Shown: one piece after another, positions 1 through 6,287 of the stretch | How the letters are laid out: the number at the start of each line of letters is the position of its first letter | How positions within the stretch are numbered: position 1 is the first letter of the stretch | From: Acidobacteriota bacterium | Lineage (GTDB): Bacteria > Acidobacteriota > Terriglobia > Terriglobales > Acidobacteriaceae | Direction: 5' to 3' | DNA: 8,135 bases | Assembly (NCBI GenBank): GCA_021782675.1 | Contig: JAJXUS010000076.1 | Span: 1-8,135, forward strand | Program-made: the position numbers and the translations under genes | Notes under the pieces: generated by a model | Databases searched by the model: none | Seen by the model: the letters and a program-made list of their open reading frames with translations, nothing else | Told to the model about the DNA's origin: nothing

Positions 1-1193
1 GGCAGGGGCAAGGCCTGAAGGAGCTTGCCGGAGGTGCTGTAGAGGCTGAGACGGCTGACGGCTACGTCCTGATAGTTGGCGAGGATTTTCCCGTCGGCGA
101 GGGATGCGCGGGCGAGTACGCCTTCGGCCTGAGGGATGACAGTGCGCCAGTGTGCCGGGTCGGGATCGTTGAATTTTGCGGCTACTACCTTGCCGCGTGG
201 CGCGTCGAGGGTGGTCTGGAGGTAGAGGGTGCTGCCGATGTGGCCGATGGGGCTATAGGCGGCGTCGTTTTTAGTGTAGAGCGGACGGACGCTGAGGTTG
301 AGACTGGGGTAATCCGGCTTGCCGAGGTCCGCGTAGAAGAGCTCATTGTTACTGATGGACTTGTTGTTGAGATAGATAAAGAGATAGTGGCCGTCTTCAC
401 TGACGGCGCCGCCGATGCTGGCCTGCGGCAGGTCAGGACGGGCGTAGATGAGCTTGTCCTGCGACTGGGGCGTGCCGAGGGCGTGGTAGCAGAGCTTCTG
501 GTCGCGGATGACCTGGCTGATTTCGCTTTCGCCGGCGGGCGGCTGGGGATAGCGGGAGTAGAAGAAGCCTTTTCCGTCGTGGGTCCAGGAGATGCCGGAG
601 AACTTGACCCATTGGACGACATCGGAGCTGGGCTTGCCGGTTGCGACGTCGAGGACATGGATGGTTCGCCAGTCAGAACCCCCCTTGGAGAGTGCATAGG
701 CGAGGTATTTGCCGTCGGGCGAGGGGGCTGTTGCGGCGAGGGCGATGGAACCGTCGGGCGAGAGACGGTTGGGGTCGAGCAGCGCACGGGGCGTTGCAGA
801 GGATGAGTCCTGGACGTAGACGACGCTCTGGTTCTGCATGCCGGAGTTGCGCCGGAAGAAAAGCGTGCCGTTCTGGAGCTGGCTGGGGGAGTCTTGTCTG
901 GCGTAGTTCCAGAGTTGGTTGAGGCGATGGTCGATCCAGCCGCGGATGGGGATTCTGGCGACGTATCCCATGGTGACCTTGTTTTCCGCCGCGACCCATT
1001 GGTGGAGCTGGGGGCTGGTGAGGTCGTCCATCCATTGATAGGGCTCGGGAACCCTGGTGCCGAAGTAGCTGGTGACGATGTTGTCTTTGTGGGCGACTGG
1101 GTAGTGGAGTTTTTGCCTGGAAGACGCGCATCCAGCGAGGAGGACGGGAGCGGCGACGGCTATCGCGGAAAGTGCACCGAGCAGAGGCTTCAT
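1..1193 (-). CDS. Prolyl oligopeptidase-like serine peptidase (S9 family), lipoprotein, partial (C-terminus beyond window)
   Basis: The reverse strand reads open from an ATG at 1193 to the window edge, giving 397 residues. S9A peptidases cleave short peptides after proline, using a seven-bladed β-propeller as a gate over an α/β-hydrolase domain. Seen here: a hydrophobic N-terminus ending in the lipobox LAGC (residues 19-22), which predicts lipid attachment at Cys22. Then comes YFGTRVPEPYQWMDDL (43-58), the usual S9A opening motif (typical form DPYRWLED). After it are propeller-like stretches such as SPDGKYLAYALSKGGSDW. Family members are about 700 residues, so roughly the last 300, with the catalytic Ser-Asp-His, lie outside the window and activity cannot be judged. 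No frameshift is seen. The Shine-Dalgarno is weak (AAAAGAGA about 10 nt upstream). It is divergent from the amidohydrolase gene. The family is clear; true proline specificity is inferred. Confidence 0.9.
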   Translation of the reverse strand, partial: MKPLLGALSAIAVAAPVLLAGCASSRQKLHYPVAHKDNIVTSYFGTRVPEPYQWMDDLTSPQLHQWVAAENKVTMGYVARIPIRGWIDHRLNQLWNYARQDSPSQLQNGTLFFRRNSGMQNQSVVYVQDSSSATPRALLDPNRLSPDGSIALAATAPSPDGKYLAYALSKGGSDWRTIHVLDVATGKPSSDVVQWVKFSGISWTHDGKGFFYSRYPQPPAGESEISQVIRDQKLCYHALGTPQSQDKLIYARPDLPQASIGGAVSEDGHYLFIYLNNKSISNNELFYADLGKPDYPSLNLSVRPLYTKNDAAYSPIGHIGSTLYLQTTLDAPRGKVVAAKFNDPDPAHWRTVIPQAEGVLARASLADGKILANYQDVAVSRLSLYSTSGKLLQALPL

Positions 1194-1247
1194 GAGAAGG
1201 GGTCTCTTTTCGCGGGAAAGATCTTCGGACTTTTCTTGAAAACATCA

Positions 1248-1276
1248 ACAATAGAACGATTTGAGCGCCAGGACAA
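1248..1276 (-). promoter_or_regulatory. Candidate sigma70-type promoter for the S9 peptidase gene
   Basis: On the minus strand TTGTCC (1276-1271) and TATTGT (1253-1248) are separated by exactly 17 nt. Each hexamer matches 4 of 6 positions of the sigma70 consensus. The element lies about 55 nt upstream of the ATG at 1193, inside the 261-bp divergent gap. The rest of that gap (1194-1454) shows no other gene or strong inverted repeat. A TTGACT at 1419-1424 could be a -35 for the plus-strand gene, but nothing resembling a -10 follows at the right distance. Confidence 0.4.
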
Positions 1277-1454
1277 ACGGAATGCGAGTGGCTCCAATCG
1301 AGTTCTTTCAGCGCGGAAGCTCCTTGCCAGTCGCGTGGGGCTGGAAAGTACTGCTTCAGAGACAGTGATTTTGGAATCGCTTCAGGTCCTGCACTCTGCG
1401 GCAGAACTCGAATTTTAATTGACTTTTCTTTGCTTTGAGCATTTCTTGGTGTCC

Positions 1455-2909
1455 ATGAAAAACTTGCGTCTCCTGGCTGTTGGTTTGCTGTTTGCTCCCA
1501 CATATCTCATCGCGCAATCCACTGCACCCAGTCCGCTGTCCCCGTACATATCGGTTTCCAGCCCGGTGGTCGCACTTACGCATGTGGAAGTCATCGACGG
1601 CACCGGCGCGGCCGCCGTGCCGGATCAGACGGTGGTGCTGGACCACGGCAAAATTGCCTCGGTCGGGCCGAGCGCAGCCGCGCAGATTCCAGGTGGAGCA
1701 AAGAGCCTCGATCTGCACGGGCACACCGTCTATCCCGGGTTGGTCGGCATGCATGAGCATCTCTTCTACACCGAGCCTGGCAGCGCGGCATTGCATGCGT
1801 TTTCGACGGGAGAACTCACCGAAACGGCGCCGCGCCTGTACCTGGCGGCTGGCGTCACTACGGCGCGGACCACCGGTAGCATTGAAACGTATACTGACCT
1901 GCGCATGAAGCAGGCGATTGATTCTGGAGCGATGCCTGGGCCCGATCTTGATATCACCGGCCCTTATCTCGAAGGTCCCGGAGCTTTTTCCATCCAAATG
2001 CATGTTCTTTCCGGCACTGCGGACGCGACCCGGCTGGTGAACTACTGGGCGAAAGAAGGGGCGACTTCGTGGAAGGCATACATGGACATTACGCCGGCGG
2101 AGCTGCGAGCCGCTATCGATGCGGCGCATGCTCACGGCCAGAAACTGACGGGCCATCTGTGTTCTGTGGGATTTACCGAAGCTGCCAACATGGGCATCGA
2201 CAACCTGGAGCACGGCATCCTGGTCGACACCGAGTTTTATTCGGGCAAAAAAACTGGCGTATGTCCGGACCAGCGTCCCGTGGAGCAGGAGATGGCCGCG
2301 AAGCTGGATATGAACAGCGCGGCCGTCATGGCGATGATTCACACGCTGGTGGCGCAGCACGTCGCCGTCACCTCAACGCTGGCGATTTTTGAGAGCTTTG
2401 TGCCCAATCTGCCCCCGATGCGGTTTTTGGAGCGCGAACAGGGGCCGATGTTTTCAGAGGCGTGGTCCGGCGTGCTGCAGACAAGGGCGCAGATCGCCGA
2501 GCACGCGAGCCAATCCCTTTGGCCGGTGCTGTTGAAAAAAGAGATGCAGTTTGAGCGGGAGTTTGCCGCCGCGGGCGGACTGCTGATGGCGGGCTGCGAC
2601 CCGACGGGATATGGGGCCATTCTGCCGGGGTTTGGCGATCAGCGAAACCTGGAGCTGCTGGTGCAGGCGGGATTCACGCCGGCCCGGGCCATCCAGATTT
2701 ACACCCAGAATGCGGCAAAATATCTGGGCCGCGATGGCCGCATCGGCACAATCGCCCCCGGCAAGCAGGCGGACCTTGTGGTGGTGACAGGGGATGTAGC
2801 GAAGGATATTTCTGCCGTCGAGCATGTCGATCTGGTGTTCAAAAAGGGCGTCGGGTACGACTCCCGGAAGCTGATCGCCTCCACCCGCGGCATGGTTGGC
2901 ATTCGCTGA
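1455..2909 (+). CDS. Secreted metal-dependent amidohydrolase (imidazolonepropionase/Xaa-Pro dipeptidase-like)
   Basis: This 484-residue protein belongs to the amidohydrolase superfamily, whose TIM-barrel enzymes use one or two bound metals to hydrolyse C-N bonds in cyclic amides, ureides or dipeptides. Metal-ligand candidates are all present: H100-E-H102 in GLVGMHEHLF, K207 in SWKAYM (possible carbamylated lysine), H234 in TGHL, H253 in LEHG and D382 in GCDPTG. The small N-terminal β-domain returns at the C-terminus as GRIGTIAPGKQADLVVV, as is usual. I chose the ATG at 1455 because it begins a signal peptide (MKNLRLLAVGLLFAPTYLIAQ, likely cut after about residue 21). A TTG 36 nt upstream keeps the frame open but would bury that signal. 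No clear Shine-Dalgarno is seen. Export and the neighbouring peptidase hint at dipeptide or cyclic-peptide degradation, but the substrate is unknown. Confidence 0.88.
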   Translation: MKNLRLLAVGLLFAPTYLIAQSTAPSPLSPYISVSSPVVALTHVEVIDGTGAAAVPDQTVVLDHGKIASVGPSAAAQIPGGAKSLDLHGHTVYPGLVGMHEHLFYTEPGSAALHAFSTGELTETAPRLYLAAGVTTARTTGSIETYTDLRMKQAIDSGAMPGPDLDITGPYLEGPGAFSIQMHVLSGTADATRLVNYWAKEGATSWKAYMDITPAELRAAIDAAHAHGQKLTGHLCSVGFTEAANMGIDNLEHGILVDTEFYSGKKTGVCPDQRPVEQEMAAKLDMNSAAVMAMIHTLVAQHVAVTSTLAIFESFVPNLPPMRFLEREQGPMFSEAWSGVLQTRAQIAEHASQSLWPVLLKKEMQFEREFAAAGGLLMAGCDPTGYGAILPGFGDQRNLELLVQAGFTPARAIQIYTQNAAKYLGRDGRIGTIAPGKQADLVVVTGDVAKDISAVEHVDLVFKKGVGYDSRKLIASTRGMVGIR

Positions 2910-2952
2910 AACCGGCTGCGGCCATATTTCCGCGAGAGCCGCGGGCGCCCGG

Positions 2953-2958
2953 TACACT
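2953..2958 (+). promoter_or_regulatory. Candidate -10 element (TACACT) before the small membrane protein gene
   Basis: TACACT within CCCGGTACACTGATAC matches 4 of 6 bases of the -10 consensus and ends 23 nt before the ATG at 2982. No -35 match lies 16-18 nt upstream. Similar CCGG(A)TACA(C/A)T words precede queD and the alcohol dehydrogenase gene, which is the main support. The transcript leader would be very short. Confidence 0.3.
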
Positions 2959-2981
2959 GATACACAGAGCTGCATTCTGGC

Positions 2982-3224
2982 ATGTCGCGCAATCTGTACA
3001 TTCTGTCGGCAGCGCTGCTGCTGTTTGCCGGCGTCTCCTTCGCCATGTCGTGGGCGCCGGGTTCGCACGCCACGGGGCTGCCCGGAATTGTGCAGATGTG
3101 GCGCAGTATCGCGCTGTTCTTGTCGCTGCTGGGCATCTTCTGTGCGCTGGTGGCGAGCATCACCATGCTGTTTGAGCAGGTGAGCCGGCGGCACGAGGAA
3201 CAGCAGCGCCGGCGAAACCGGTAG
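2982..3224 (+). CDS. Small two-helix membrane protein, unknown function
   Basis: This is an 80-residue protein that I do not recognise. It has two hydrophobic segments, about residues 5-24 (LYILSAALLLFAGVSFAMSW) and 40-65 (around WRSIALFLSLLGIFCALVASITMLF). A short loop with AWAPG-like residues and a His joins them. The tail EQVSRRHEEQQRRRNR is charged and arginine-rich. By the positive-inside rule the tail should be cytoplasmic, giving a hairpin with both ends inside. The gene fits between the amidohydrolase (72 bp upstream) and doxX (32 bp downstream) on the same strand, so it may be cotranscribed with doxX. The Shine-Dalgarno is poor. The hydrophobic pattern followed by a basic tail makes a chance ORF unlikely, but homologues were not checked. 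Confidence 0.62.
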   Translation: MSRNLYILSAALLLFAGVSFAMSWAPGSHATGLPGIVQMWRSIALFLSLLGIFCALVASITMLFEQVSRRHEEQQRRRNR

Positions 3225-3256
3225 GCGAAATCTCGCAGGGCAGAGAGGGGTGTACC

Positions 3257-3661
3257 GTGCTGCATCGCTTGATTCCGAGCTCTCCGCTGTTTCTGGACTG
3301 GGGACTTCTGCTGTTGCGCGTTGTCGCGGCCAGCGTGTTTTTTACGAGCGGACTGGGCCATGTGAAAGCTCCACAGGAGCGGGCGCGCAGCCTGGGCCTT
3401 CCCGTCGGCTTCACCATTTTTCTAGGCTGGGCGGAGATGCTGGGCGGTCTGGGGATCGCGTTCGGCGTTCTTACGCAATGGGCAGCGCTCGGTCTCATCC
3501 TGGTCATGGCGGGCGCGATCTACATGAAGGCCGTGCGCTGGAAGACCGGCTTCTGGGGCGAGAAGAACTCCGGCTGGCACTACGATCTGCTCTTTGTCGC
3601 AATGTGCATCGTCATCCTTCTTTCCGACGGCGGCCACCTCACGCTGATGCGCCTTTTCTGA
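3257..3661 (+). CDS. DoxX family membrane protein
   Basis: This 134-residue integral membrane protein has the DoxX-family layout of four helices: about residues 14-31 (GLLLLRVVAASVFFTSGL), 50-70 (around FTIFLGWAEMLGGLGIAFGVL), 72-90 (WAALGLILVMAGAIYM) and 108-123 (DLLFVAMCIVILLS). Family hallmarks are the first-helix pattern LLLRVVAASVFFTSGLGHVK, the LGWAEMLGGLGIAFG segment and the final ILLSDGGHLTL. DoxX proteins are linked to quinone-dependent redox or oxidative-stress systems in some bacteria, but most have no proven role. The start is GTG at 3257 with AGAGGGG (3244-3250) placed 6 nt upstream; no ATG fits the family start. The gene follows the small membrane protein by 32 bp. A 106-bp gap with no clear terminator separates it from queD. 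Confidence 0.87.
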   Translation: MLHRLIPSSPLFLDWGLLLLRVVAASVFFTSGLGHVKAPQERARSLGLPVGFTIFLGWAEMLGGLGIAFGVLTQWAALGLILVMAGAIYMKAVRWKTGFWGEKNSGWHYDLLFVAMCIVILLSDGGHLTLMRLF

Positions 3662-3716
3662 CGCTCGAGCGGGCTGCCGGCGAGCCACGAAGCGCGGAGT
3701 CCACGCGGCTGGCCGG

Positions 3717-3722
3717 TACAAT
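3717..3722 (+). promoter_or_regulatory. Candidate -10 element (TACAAT) before queD
   Basis: TACAAT, in the context GGCCGGTACAATAAAAGA, matches 5 of 6 bases of the -10 consensus and sits 45 nt before the queD ATG in the 106-bp gap after doxX. It is the most AT-rich spot of that gap. No recognisable -35 lies 17 nt upstream. It suggests that the queD-queE group has its own promoter apart from doxX. Confidence 0.42.
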
Positions 3723-3767
3723 AAAAGACAGCGGCCTGCGTGTCTGTCCTGTGGGCCCGGGAGCGGC

Positions 3768-4145
3768 ATGTTCGAAGTTACTGTCGAGGCGGAGTTTGCC
3801 GCCGGACATTATTTGCGCAACTATCGCGGCAAGTGCGAGAACCCGCACGGCCATAACTATCGTGTGAAGGTCACGCTGCGCGGCAGAGAACTGGATGCTG
3901 CCGGGCTGTTGCTGGACTTCAAGCAGTTGAAGCAGGTGATGCGCCCGGTGATCGACCGCCTGGACCACCAGATGATCAACGATATTGCGCCTTTTACGGA
4001 GATCAACCCGTCGGCGGAAAATCTGGCCCGATATTTTTTTGATGAGACCAACCGCCAGATGAACGAGCTGACGGCGGGCCGCGTTGCCGTCAAGGACTGC
4101 ACGATCTTCGAGACCGGCACCACCGCCGCCACCTATTACGAGTAG
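3768..4145 (+). CDS. queD: 6-carboxy-5,6,7,8-tetrahydropterin synthase
   Basis: QueD converts 7,8-dihydroneopterin triphosphate to 6-carboxy-tetrahydropterin, releasing acetaldehyde and triphosphate. This is the second step of preQ0 and queuosine synthesis in the cytoplasm. The 125-residue protein is of normal family length and looks complete. The zinc ligands are H14 (FAAGHYL), H27 and H29 (CENPHGHNY). The catalytic cysteine is C23, and D66-H67 in LDHQMIND supplies the rest of the catalytic set. PSAENLAR (81-88) and the late glutamate E115 (FETGTTA) fit the pterin-binding pattern. C23 in a CxxxHGH motif separates QueD from eukaryotic 6-pyruvoyl-tetrahydropterin synthases of the same fold. 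The start is ATG 3768 with GGGAG at 3759-3763. queE begins 3 nt after the stop codon, so the two are surely cotranscribed. Confidence 0.96.
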   Translation: MFEVTVEAEFAAGHYLRNYRGKCENPHGHNYRVKVTLRGRELDAAGLLLDFKQLKQVMRPVIDRLDHQMINDIAPFTEINPSAENLARYFFDETNRQMNELTAGRVAVKDCTIFETGTTAATYYE

Positions 4146-4148
4146 CCG

Positions 4149-4829
4149 GTGCATCTGATCGAACTGTATGCCTCGGTGCAGGGCGAATCGAGCTTTGCCG
4201 GCCGGCCGTGCATCTTTGTGCGGCTGGCGGGGTGCAATCTGCGCTGCTCCTGGTGCGACTCGGAGTACACATTTACCGGCGGCCAGAAATTTTCGCTGGA
4301 GTCGATTGAGCAGCGGATTGCAGAACTGGCGCCCATCCGGCTGGTGGAGTTTACCGGCGGCGAGCCCATGCTGCAGCGCCGCGAGCTGCTGCCGCTCATG
4401 GAGAAGCTGCTGGCCGAGGGCTATTCGCTGATGCTGGAGACCAGCGGGGAGCAGCCGCTGGCGGATGTTCCCGCGGCGGTCCACAAGATTGTGGACGTAA
4501 AGTGTCCTGGCTCCGGCGAAGGTGGCACGTTCCGACTTGAAAATCTTAAGGCGCTGACAATGCGCGATGAGATGAAGTTTGTCATCGCGGACCGGTTGGA
4601 CTATGAGTTCGCGCGGGCGTTCATCCGGCAGCACGCGCTGGCGGAGCTTTGTGGCCACGTGCTGCTGTCGCCTGCGTTCCGCAAGCAGCCTGCACCGGAG
4701 CGGACAGCCGAGAACTGCCAGCTCGATCCGCGGCTGCTGGTGGAGTGGATGCTGGCCGACGGGCTGCCGGCGCGGCTGAGCCTGCAGATTCATAAATTCA
4801 TCTGGGAACCGATGAAGAAGGGCGTGTAA
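4149..4829 (+). CDS. queE: 7-carboxy-7-deazaguanine synthase (radical SAM)
   Basis: QueE is a radical SAM enzyme that rearranges 6-carboxy-tetrahydropterin, the QueD product, to 7-carboxy-7-deazaguanine. The 226-residue protein opens with IELYASVQGESSFAGRPCIF, the family start. It then has CNLRCSWCD with C29, C33 and C36 as ligands of the [4Fe-4S] cluster. FTGGEP (68-73) is the SAM-binding GGE motif. ETSG (97-100), DVKCPGSGE (116-124) and MKFVI (142-146) follow the radical SAM barrel in order. The CxxxCxxC spacing is the ordinary one. The start is GTG 4149, chosen because it gives the family N-terminus; the Shine-Dalgarno is weak (ACGAG in the end of queD), so translation may be coupled to queD. 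The stop codon directly abuts the next ATG. Confidence 0.96.
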   Translation: MHLIELYASVQGESSFAGRPCIFVRLAGCNLRCSWCDSEYTFTGGQKFSLESIEQRIAELAPIRLVEFTGGEPMLQRRELLPLMEKLLAEGYSLMLETSGEQPLADVPAAVHKIVDVKCPGSGEGGTFRLENLKALTMRDEMKFVIADRLDYEFARAFIRQHALAELCGHVLLSPAFRKQPAPERTAENCQLDPRLLVEWMLADGLPARLSLQIHKFIWEPMKKGV

Positions 4830-5120
4830 ATGCACGACAGGCTGCCGAACGGAAGCGCGAAACACGATGAGAAATCCGAGGACCTGTTGCGTCCTGAGAT
4901 CGTGGCCGAATGCACGACGCTGACAGAGGCCCAGATGTGCGTCAGCCTGCTTGGTTCTTTTGGAATTGCGGCGACGATCGACGCAGAAAATTTTCATCGC
5001 ATGATCGGCGGAATGGCTCCGGGGCCGTTGGGAATCCGGGTGCGGGTGCGCGGTGTCGATTGCGAAGCGGCGCGGGAGATTCTGGCGGAATCGTCGTCGC
5101 CGCCGGAGGATTTTAATTAG
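4830..5120 (+). CDS. DUF2007-like small cytoplasmic protein
   Basis: This 96-residue soluble protein has no signal or membrane segment. After a charged 20-residue leader, residues 22-88 resemble the DUF2007 'putative signal transducing protein' fold. A β-strand (PEIVAECTT) leads to a helix carrying EAQMCVSLLGSFGIAATID. A glycine-rich loop (MIGGMAPGPLG), a strand (IRVRVRGVD) and a helix (CEAAREILAE) follow. This βαββα, ACT-like pattern usually binds or senses something, but no biochemical role is established. The ATG immediately follows the queE stop (TAA|ATG) and uses GAAGAAGGG inside the end of queE as Shine-Dalgarno, so it is a member of the queD-queE operon. Assignment is by pattern only. 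A PII-like or other small regulator is the alternative. Confidence 0.7.
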   Translation: MHDRLPNGSAKHDEKSEDLLRPEIVAECTTLTEAQMCVSLLGSFGIAATIDAENFHRMIGGMAPGPLGIRVRVRGVDCEAAREILAESSSPPEDFN

Positions 5121-5130
5121 GCCGGCGCAG

Positions 5131-5190
5131 AAGCAGATCCCCTGCGGGGATGACAGCAAGAAGAGCAAAGCCAGCGATAAGAACAAGGGC
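5131..5190. repeat. Repeat-like intergenic hairpin with purine-rich tail
   Basis: In the 117-bp gap after the DUF2007 gene, ATCCCC (5137-5142), TGC and GGGGAT (5146-5151) form a perfect 6-bp stem with a 3-nt loop. GACAGCAAGAAGAGCAAAGC and more purine-rich sequence follow to about 5190. There is no T-run, so an ordinary intrinsic terminator is unlikely, though the stem may stabilise or attenuate the upstream mRNA. The core GCAGATCCCC-TGC-GGGGATGACA plus AAGAA-rich tail resembles dispersed intergenic repeats that I recall from Acidobacteriaceae genomes. Only one copy is present here, so repeat status is inferred. Confidence 0.5.
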
Positions 5191-5204
5191 CAATTTCAGC
5201 CGGA

Positions 5205-5210
5205 TACACT
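5205..5210 (+). promoter_or_regulatory. Candidate -10 element (TACACT) before the alcohol dehydrogenase gene
   Basis: TACACT in CAGCCGGATACACTGCAG ends 27 nt before the ATG at 5238, just past the hairpin tail. No good -35 is seen (5182-5187 reads AACAAG). It shares the CCGG(A)TACACT form with the element at 2953. If real, adh-queC forms a second transcription unit, with or without read-through from queD-queE. Confidence 0.33.
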
Positions 5211-5237
5211 GCAGAGAAAACTGCGAGGAGTCAGGAA

Positions 5238-6287
5238 ATGTCTACTGTAAAGGGTTATGCCGCCAACACTGTCAAAGCACCGCTGACGCCGTATACGTTT
5301 GCACGCCGCGAACCGCGGGCCGGAGACGTGGTCATCGACATTCATCACTGCGGCATCTGTCACTCGGATATTCATCAGGCCCGCGATGAGTGGGGCGGAT
5401 CGATCTTCCCAATGGTTCCCGGTCATGAGATCGCAGGAAAAGTGGTAGCGGTCGGCAGCGGCGTGCAGAAGTTCAAGACCGGCGACACCGTCGGCGTGGG
5501 CTGCATGGTGGACTCATGCGGGACATGCGACGCGTGCCGCGCGGGCCTGCAGTCGTATTGCGAGAAGGGCTGCGTGTACACCTACAACAGCCGGGAGTAT
5601 GACGGGGAGCCGACGATGGGCGGATACTCCGAGCGCGTAGTTGTCGATGAGAAGTTTGTGGTTCGCATTCCGTCGAATCTGTCGCTGGCGGGCGCCGCTT
5701 CACTGCTGTGCGCCGGCATCACCATGTACTCTCCACTGAAGCACTGGAACGCCGGACCCAAGTCGCGCGTCGCGATTCTGGGCCTGGGCGGCCTGGGGCA
5801 CATGGGCGTGAAGATTGCGCACGCCCTGGGCGCCGAGGTCACGGTGCTCAGCCACTCCATGCGCAAAGAGCAGGACGCCCGCCGCATGGGCGCCGACCAC
5901 TTTTATGCCACCTCCGATGAGGAGACGTTCAAGAAGCAGGCAAACTCGTTCGACCTGATTCTGAATACGGTATCGGCGGAGATTGACTGGAACGCGTACC
6001 TGAATCTGCTGCGCCTCAACGGCTCGATGGTCGTTGTCGGCCTGCCGGGCGTGAACGCGAGCATCGCTCCCGGGATGCTGCTGCGCAACCGTCGCAGCGT
6101 GGCCGGGTCCATGATCGGCGGCATTCCCGAGACGCAGGAGATGCTGGATTTCTGCGGCCAGCACAACATCGAATGCGATATCGAGGCCATTCCCATCCAG
6201 CAGGTGAATGAAGCCTATGAGCGCATTCTGAAGAGCGATGTCCGCTATCGGTTTGTGATCGATATGGCTTCGCTGAAGGCGAGCTGA
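5238..6287 (+). CDS. Zinc-dependent NAD(P)-alcohol dehydrogenase (cinnamyl-alcohol dehydrogenase/YahK type)
   Basis: This 349-residue medium-chain dehydrogenase/reductase oxidises alcohols or reduces aldehydes in the cytoplasm and has normal length for the group. Catalytic-zinc ligands are C38 (HHCGICHSD), H63-E64 (VPGHEIAG) and C158 (LLCAGIT). The structural-zinc set is C94, C97, C100 and C108 in CGTCDACRAG...YC. The Rossmann cofactor motif is GLGGLGHMG (182-190). S205 and K210 after the second β-strand (VLSHSMRK) favour NADPH, as in YahK and plant cinnamyl-alcohol dehydrogenases. The start is ATG 5238 with GAGGAG (5225-5230) 7 nt upstream, a strong site. The stop codon abuts the queC ATG, so the two are cotranscribed and probably translationally coupled. 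The physiological substrate is unknown; broad aldehyde reduction is usual for this group. A direct role in the preQ0 pathway is not established. Confidence 0.94.
   Translation: MSTVKGYAANTVKAPLTPYTFARREPRAGDVVIDIHHCGICHSDIHQARDEWGGSIFPMVPGHEIAGKVVAVGSGVQKFKTGDTVGVGCMVDSCGTCDACRAGLQSYCEKGCVYTYNSREYDGEPTMGGYSERVVVDEKFVVRIPSNLSLAGAASLLCAGITMYSPLKHWNAGPKSRVAILGLGGLGHMGVKIAHALGAEVTVLSHSMRKEQDARRMGADHFYATSDEETFKKQANSFDLILNTVSAEIDWNAYLNLLRLNGSMVVVGLPGVNASIAPGMLLRNRRSVAGSMIGGIPETQEMLDFCGQHNIECDIEAIPIQQVNEAYERILKSDVRYRFVIDMASLKAS

Noticed and set aside
150..806. Plus-strand open frame of 218 codons
   Set aside because: It is antisense to the prolyl oligopeptidase propeller, which reads without interruption through this stretch on the minus strand. 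The Gly/Val/Asp-rich product has no family features.
1419..1454. Upstream TTG start for the amidohydrolase
   Set aside because: It would add 12 residues before a classical signal peptide that begins at ATG 1455. The TTG is part of TTGACT, and no ribosome site precedes it.
1356..2360. Minus-strand open frame of 334 codons
   Set aside because: It is antisense to the amidohydrolase, whose metal ligands are all on the plus strand. The product is Arg/His-rich shadow sequence.
3662..3767. preQ1 riboswitch before queD
   Set aside because: I looked for the short class I pattern (a C-rich loop followed by an A-rich tail pairing with the stem) and for a hairpin overlapping the ribosome site. Only AATAAAAGA after the candidate -10 is A-rich, and no matching stem is seen.
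5137..5151. Intrinsic terminator after the DUF2007-like gene
   Set aside because: The stem is perfect but short, and is followed by purine-rich sequence rather than a run of T, so it lacks the essential part of an intrinsic terminator.
3639..5186. Minus-strand open frame of 515 codons
   Set aside because: It lies antisense to queD, queE and the DUF2007-like gene, all of which have clear family motifs. The translation is low-complexity His/Gln/Arg-rich, as expected from the complement of GC-rich coding DNA.
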